A stretch of 64,000 nt of DNA from Neospora caninum Liverpool (taxonomy: Eukaryota > Apicomplexa > Conoidasida > Eucoccidiorida > Sarcocystidae). This document shows positions 59,101 to 64,000 of the stretch, piece by piece; position 1 is the first letter of the stretch; the number at the start of each line of letters is the position of its first letter. The stretch covers positions 558,001 through 622,000 of the forward strand of contig NC_018387.1 in NCBI RefSeq assembly GCF_000208865.1. Reading direction: 5' to 3'. Both the position numbers and the translations under genes were made by a program. The notes beneath the pieces were generated by a model. That model was given only the letters and a program-made list of their open reading frames with translations. It was not told the origin of the DNA and did no database searches.

Positions 59101-62100
59101 ATTTGATTTTGAGGGTGAGCCTCTGCGCACGGAGCCGGCAAATCTCTCCCTGGTGTCCTCTCTGTCTTCTTCTTGTGATGGCTTCTTTGCAGACTGTCGG
59201 TCGTTGCCTTTTTGGAGTGAAGCCGCATCTTCCTCTTTCGCCTCTTCGATGTATTCCTCTTTCCCAGACACCCCCGCGACGGGGCGGCTCTCACTAGTCG
59301 CCAAGTTCAATGTTTGTCCTTCTTCTTTGCTGTTACCATCTTCGTCGTTTTCCGTCCCGGTTCGCTCCTCGTTTCGACTCTCCCCTATCCGTCTCGCCTT
59401 CCCCTGGTCTCCTTGTACCTCGTCTCCGGGGGCGTTCTCTCCTGCGCCGCCCACCTCTCGATTCGTTTCTCCCCTCGTCTCTACCATCTCTTCCGCCTTC
59501 ACTTCTGTCTCCATTGACTCCTTCTCCACCTCTGCCTCGCTTTCCATTGTCTCCCGCGCCTCTGTCTCCTCGCCACGCTCAGTTTTTCCGCCTTCGCGGC
59601 CGGGCTGGTTTTCCGTCTTGCCAGCAAGTGCTTCAGGTGTCTCGACACCTCCGCGTCTGTTCTCTTCCCGAGCAGGGCGCGAAACGCGCGTCCGACACGC
59701 GCCGAGGCGAGGCAGCGTGCGGTGGAGGTCCATCGCGATGGTTTGGAAGGCGGAGAAGACGCCAGGTTCCCAGTTGAAGAATCCGCACGGGCATGTGGAG
59801 AAAGACGCAGGCGCGGCGGAGGCCGACACGGGCTCCGACGCCGAGAGCTTGCACCCTCCGCAGGTTACGCAGCAGCAACAGCACGTCTGTGGAGCGAGGG
59901 AAGCCGAGCGCGTTTCTTCGGACCCCGAAACAGACGAGGGTCGATTCTTACTAGCCGGGCCGTCCACGTGGAGCTTTGGGTTGTCTTGGTCGCTTCGCGA
60001 AGGCAACCTGCGTGCCACGGGACTGCGTGTGCTCTCTTCTCTCTCGCCCGGGCTCTCTCTCGCTGCCCCGTGTCGGCAGCATGGACAGCACTCCCGGCTT
60101 CGCCTGCCATTTCCCTCCTCTCCCGCCTTCTCCGTCGGCGCCCCGGCGTCTCTGTCGCGTCCACGCGCGTCTCCCTCGTTCTTTTCCTTCTCGGTCTTCT
60201 CTTTTCGCGCTTCCTGATCTCGCTCTTCTTGATCTCTCTCTTCGTCGGTCCTCATGGTTTCGGCGATCCGGTCTCGATAGCGGCGGTTCGTGCGTACGAG
60301 GTAGCTCCGCACGTGTTGCACGCGGCTGAGGAGAATCTCATAGAGCCGGGGGGTGATCAGCAGCTGGTCTCCAACCGCCTTCTTCCACACTTCGCCGCGA
60401 ACTTCCGTCGGGACGCCTGCATGGAGGAGCCGGGAGAAGAGCGCGGACCCCCGCTGGCTGTTCCAGTCGGGAAGGATCACGTCAATCCACGTGGCCGCCG
60501 ACAGCACGCTCGGATCCACGGCGTCCACGGCGGGCCGTCGCGCAGTCGCCGCCGCGAGGCGACTCTCCTTCGCGCCTTTGCTGCGGAAGCGAAGGCTGCT
60601 CGGCAGGTACAGCTGGCCTGTTTCCCGACCCGTCGAGGCGCCAAGGCCCTCCTCGCGCTTCTCGCGCCCCTTCCCCCCCGACGTCCCTCCACGCGAGGAC
60701 AAAACAGAGGAAGAAGCAAACGATGCCAACGAAGAGGAAGAAGAAGAGGAAGAAGAAGAGGAAGAAGAAGAGGAAGAAGAGGAAGAGTGCGTTGAGGTCT
60801 TGTCTCGGCTGAAGAGGAGCGCTCGCCAAGATCGACTCACGCCCATGCTTACACTGCTGTCGGCTTTCTCTCCACTGGTGAGCGCCGCGGTGCTTGTTTG
60901 ACTCCGAGCCAGCGGCGGGCCGGCTGGGGCAGTGGCCACCGCGCCACTCGCGAACCGAGCGAAGCCGGCTCCGAGCGAGATTCGCCTGTCTTTCTTCGAG
61001 ACGGCAGACCGCGAGAACACGGAGTCCTCTTTGTCGGCGGCCTCTCCCGTCTCGGGAGCAGGAACAGGCCTCTCTTCTGCCTCTTCTGTCCGGGCTCTTT
61101 CCGCTTCTCCGCACGCCTCTGCACGCGCCGCCTCTGCGAGCGGGTTTCGCGACGCCGCCGCCGCGGAGACACCATCTTGAAAAAACCTCGAAGAGCTGGC
61201 CACGTCCTGTCGTGTCGAGGTTGCCGAAGCCGGAGTCCCCGTTGCCTCTCCAGGGGCTTCCACGGACGCCGTGCAGGCGCCTGTCTCGACAGGGGCATTG
61301 GCAGGGAGAGGCGTGTACGAGTTCGTGCTGCCTACGCTGAAGGGCGACTCTTCCTTCTCCGTCCCCAGCGCGAATCCCGCCGCCGCTAAGAACGATGGAG
61401 ACGCGGAAGGCGTGGAGGACTTGGGCTCTGGCGCATGCGAGGAGCTGTGGTGCAGGCTGGAAGCGAGCCGGCCCATCCCATAGAGTTTCTTTGCGACACT
61501 CGTGGCCGCAATGCGGCTCGCCACGCGATGCAGCGACGCCTTCGGGCTGGACTCGTCCTTGCCGGGTCTTCGCTCTCCCAACTGCTTCAGCCGCCCGCCG
61601 TGCGAGGTGTCTGTACACTCCGGCGGTTCTATCCGGAGCTCGCCTGCGCCGCGCCCCTCCCCAGTTTTCCGTTCGGGTGAGGCGCCTGCGGCGCCTCCCA
61701 CTGCGTCAGGACGGCAACCCTCCTCCAAACCCCTACCCTCTGCGGTGTATGTACACCTGAGAGCGGCCGCTGAGGCTGCTTCCTCGCGCCACGGCGAGGC
61801 TACGGAGACCACATTCGCTTGGCCGTGTCGAGGCGATATCGCGAATGCTGTGATCCCACTTTTGCTTCCACTTGTCCGAATTCCAGAGGCGAAAGGAAAT
61901 CGGGTCTTCTCTGTAAGGGTGGAGAAGGGAATTCCGGTCCGGGATGCATGCGATGCGGCCTCATTCCCTGCGCCGGCTCCATCTTCCTTCTTCTCTTCTC
62001 CCTTCTCGAGCAAGATGTTGCCCCCTGTGGAAATCGGCAGCGGAGGCAGAGCTGTCTCCCCAGCTGGAGGCCCGTTGGGGAGGCTCCGCGAACGATCGCT

Positions 62101-64000
62101 TTCCACGAGCTTCTCTGCAATCGGTACGTTTCCTTCATCCCCTGACATGCGCAACAACGCGGAGGACGGGGCAGCCTCGTCGAGAGACGCAAGTGGACTG
62201 CTCGAAGAGACACCCGGAAGCGACAAGGAAGAGGGCGGTGAAGAGAGCGATGAGGTGCTCTTGTCCCGGCGCCGCCTCCCGTAGGACGCGTAACGGGGAA
62301 AGAGAGCGGAGCTGTCGCCGGTGCGCGGTCTTTCTCGTTCCCTTACCGGGGACCGCCCAGACGATTGGAAGGACGAGAAGACAAACGAGAAAGAAGACGC
62401 AGAACGGTGTCGAGGGAGGGAACCCTCCGATTTCGAAGACGCATGCGGCTGGGGCGCCCGCTGCGGCCCGCCACACGCAGCCAGCTGCGCTCTAAGGAAA
62501 CGGATTTCTTCGTCGTAGCGCGAAACTGTCTCCGCGAAAATCTCCGTCGCCTCCGCCTTCTCTCTCCGCAGACGTTCGACAACCTGCGCCACCTGGGAAG
62601 CCGAAGAGAAGGCGAGAAAAAGACAATCGAGAAAGAAAAATAGAAAGAGAGGGGGAAAAGAGAGGACGAGAAAAAATGAGGGAGAGACACAGACAGAAGG
62701 CGACAAAGAGCCAGACAGAGCGAAACAACGAGGAAGCGAGAGAGAAGGCGAGGAACAGAAAGAGGGAGAGAGAAGGGAAGACAACACATAAAACGTAAGC
62801 ATGTCGAATCCAAGAGAAATGGAGGCAGAAGAAGAGACAAAGAACGTGAACTGAGAAAAAGACAAAGGGCGATCGTAACGTGCAGATGCCCGGTGCGCAT
62901 GCACTGTGAACACCACGCGTGGAAAACCACGCCAGAGGCTGTGGCTTCAAGCCTGGTGAGAATGCAAGACAAATCCGAGACGAAACACGAACGCAGACGG
63001 AGAGGAGACAAAAACGTTACGTGCGTTCTCTGGGAGGATTCTCAGGGAAGAGAGATGGAACTGAGGCGACGCACGGAGATGCCTCCTCCAGGCGTCCGAA
63101 GACAAGAAGCCCCTCGGGTCGGACACACCGCCGGCCAAGAGAGACAAACAGTTCGCTCTAGGGGTAAACCCGAAGTTTATATCTGAGCTACGTGGCTCTG
63201 GAAAAAACCCTTTCACATATATTTGCGTGAACGCTTATCTGGCGACGTGGTCCATTGTGTTTGGATACTCTACAAACATCTCTACGTCGTTTAATCGGCA
63301 GTCTGGGCACATCGGATCGACACAGATATATATACGTATATATATAGATATATATAGATATATATGTAGATGACAACGTATACATCTTCATACACATATA
63401 CATATAAATGTATGCCAGCATACAAATATCAGTGAGACGTGTGCATGCATTCGTAAGCCCGAGGTGCACACACTGCTGTGGAGTCTCTCGCGTCTTGCGA
63501 GAGCAGTGTTTGCAACTTACGTCTTCACCTGAGAGGCTCCCAGAAGAAGCAGCGGCGGGATGTGCAGAGGAAAGACAGGGTAACGAGGGCGAGGACGAAG
63601 AAAGAGAAGGCGAAGAAGAAGGGGAAGGCGAAGAAGAAAGAGAAGGCAAAGACGAAGGACAAGGCGAAGAGAGAAGAGACGTGTGGCCCGAGGAAGGAGG
63701 CGTGGAAACCTGAGGAGAGATCTCGTGCCGGGATCGCCTGCTTCCGAGGACATGTTCGACGTCTGCTGCCCCGCGTCCCTCTTCCTGTCGCTTTTCCGAT
63801 GTCAGTCCAGGTGAGACGAAATGTCGTGACTTCTCTCCTGCGTCGTTTGTGTCGCCCGTGTCTCTTTCCTTCTCCCTTGCCTGTACACCGGAGAACCGCG
63901 TTCTCTCAGCTGCGTCCAGGGCTTCTTCGGCGTCTATCCGGCCTCCTCGTTCTTCTGGGGATTCGTCGCCGTCGCCTGTGCCACCGTGTCCCGCCTGTGT
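56193..64000 (-). CDS. TBC-domain Rab GTPase-activating protein with poly-Ser inserts, partial at right edge
   Basis: TBC proteins stimulate GTP hydrolysis by Rab GTPases with an Arg and a Gln finger. Exons: 64000 (open)-63521, 62592-58717, 58453-58278, 58030-57847 and 57170-56193, giving 1897 residues in the window. The first exon is a Ser/Arg-rich leader; the next starts with a coiled coil (VAQVVERLRREKAEATEIF). The TBC domain begins with GVPTEVRGEVWKK near 60400. The Arg-finger motif is IAMDLHRTLP (IxxDxxR, about 59710-59740) and the Gln-finger motif is GYVQGMAYLAGAFLLY (YxQ, about 58765-58810), both intact. It ends with FEALGISSDMFLIEWMYTLF and RVWDFFLVEGDIVLFQASLAIL in the two short exons. 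Insertions rich in Glu, Arg and poly-Ser split the domain between these motifs, so it spans several times the usual 200 residues. The last exon encodes a poly-Ser repeat tail. The frame is still open at base 64000, so the start lies outside. Confidence 0.9.
56420..56990 (-). repeat. 102-bp tandem repeat coding for poly-Ser
   Basis: The unit, marked by gacccagaag at 56479, 56581, 56683, 56785 and 56887, repeats with an exact 102-base period in about five and a half copies. On the coding (minus) strand each unit gives 34 residues of Ser interrupted by a fixed Cys, Asn, Ala and Gly (SCSNSSSSSA, SSSGSSS). The plus strand reads as an open acidic frame and the third minus frame as Leu/Pro, both artefacts of the repeat. 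Confidence 0.95.
58960..59066 (-). repeat. GAA/GAG-rich tract coding for poly-Ser inside the TBC domain
   Basis: An impure gaa/gag trinucleotide run on the plus strand encodes about thirty consecutive Ser residues between the Arg-finger and Gln-finger motifs of the TBC protein. Confidence 0.9.
60720..60788 (-). repeat. GAA-rich tract coding for poly-Ser upstream of the TBC domain
   Basis: A gaagaa/gaggaa run encodes about twenty Ser residues roughly 100 residues before the start of the TBC domain. Confidence 0.88.
62593..63520 (-). other. First visible intron of the TBC gene
   Basis: The donor is GAC/GTAAGTTG at 63521/63520 and the acceptor TTCCCAG/GTG at 62593/62592, both phase 0. It contains a TA-rich microsatellite at about 63330-63366 and purine-rich DNA at 62600-62860. 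No other gene is seen in it. Confidence 0.75.

Noticed and set aside
59153..60795. Plus-strand frames of 354 and 357 codons inside the TBC locus
   Set aside because: They are antisense to the TBC coding exon, whose motifs and splice phases support the minus strand.

Overview
The window looks like nuclear DNA of a tissue-cyst coccidian of the Toxoplasma/Neospora/Hammondia/Besnoitia group (inference). The basis is TTTAGGG telomeric repeats, intron-rich genes in roughly 50-55% GC DNA, many TA microsatellites, purine-rich untranslated regions, and long Ser/Arg/Glu low-complexity inserts in otherwise conserved eukaryotic proteins. All exon borders were read by eye from GT/AG sites and reading-frame phase; no transcript evidence was available.

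Layout. Positions 1-1608 hold an open reading frame on the minus strand that runs off the left edge and begins with a signal-peptide-like stretch. Positions 1609-6552 are gene-poor subtelomere-like DNA. Positions 6553-7253 are a telomeric array on the G-rich strand, ordered from degenerate G-rich DNA to 17-bp and 18-bp higher-order units and finally pure TTTAGGG. The array abuts exactly 100 N (7254-7353). Beyond the N, the sequence starts inside the minus-strand gene for the FACT histone chaperone subunit SPT16, whose 3' part is missing. A chromosome end has therefore been placed next to a broken gene: most likely a scaffold join, less likely a chromosome fusion.

From 10.7 to 31 kb the window is gene-poor except for one unusual locus at 16.06-23.15 kb on the minus strand. 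Six exons, all joined by phase-1 introns, can be assembled into a 1597-residue, extremely charged, repetitive protein with an N-terminal signal sequence: an Arg-rich exon, a twelve-fold 61-residue Lys/His repeat, a Gln-Pro-Phe repeat, a Ser-Arg-Asp-Gly-Asp repeat, a poly-Asp exon and a Lys/Arg tail. At 25.5-29.7 kb the plus strand carries scattered reverse-transcriptase-like pieces, tentatively telomerase-like and apparently degenerate.

From 31 to 64 kb the DNA is a dense array of housekeeping-type genes: an importin-13/transportin-3-type karyopherin (minus), a divergently transcribed six-exon TVP23 Golgi membrane protein (plus), a very large unrecognised protein of about 3170 residues (minus), and a TBC-domain Rab GTPase-activating protein (minus) that runs off the right edge. 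Together these serve chromatin (FACT), nuclear import and vesicle traffic (TVP23, TBC). They look like an ordinary gene neighbourhood, not a dedicated pathway.
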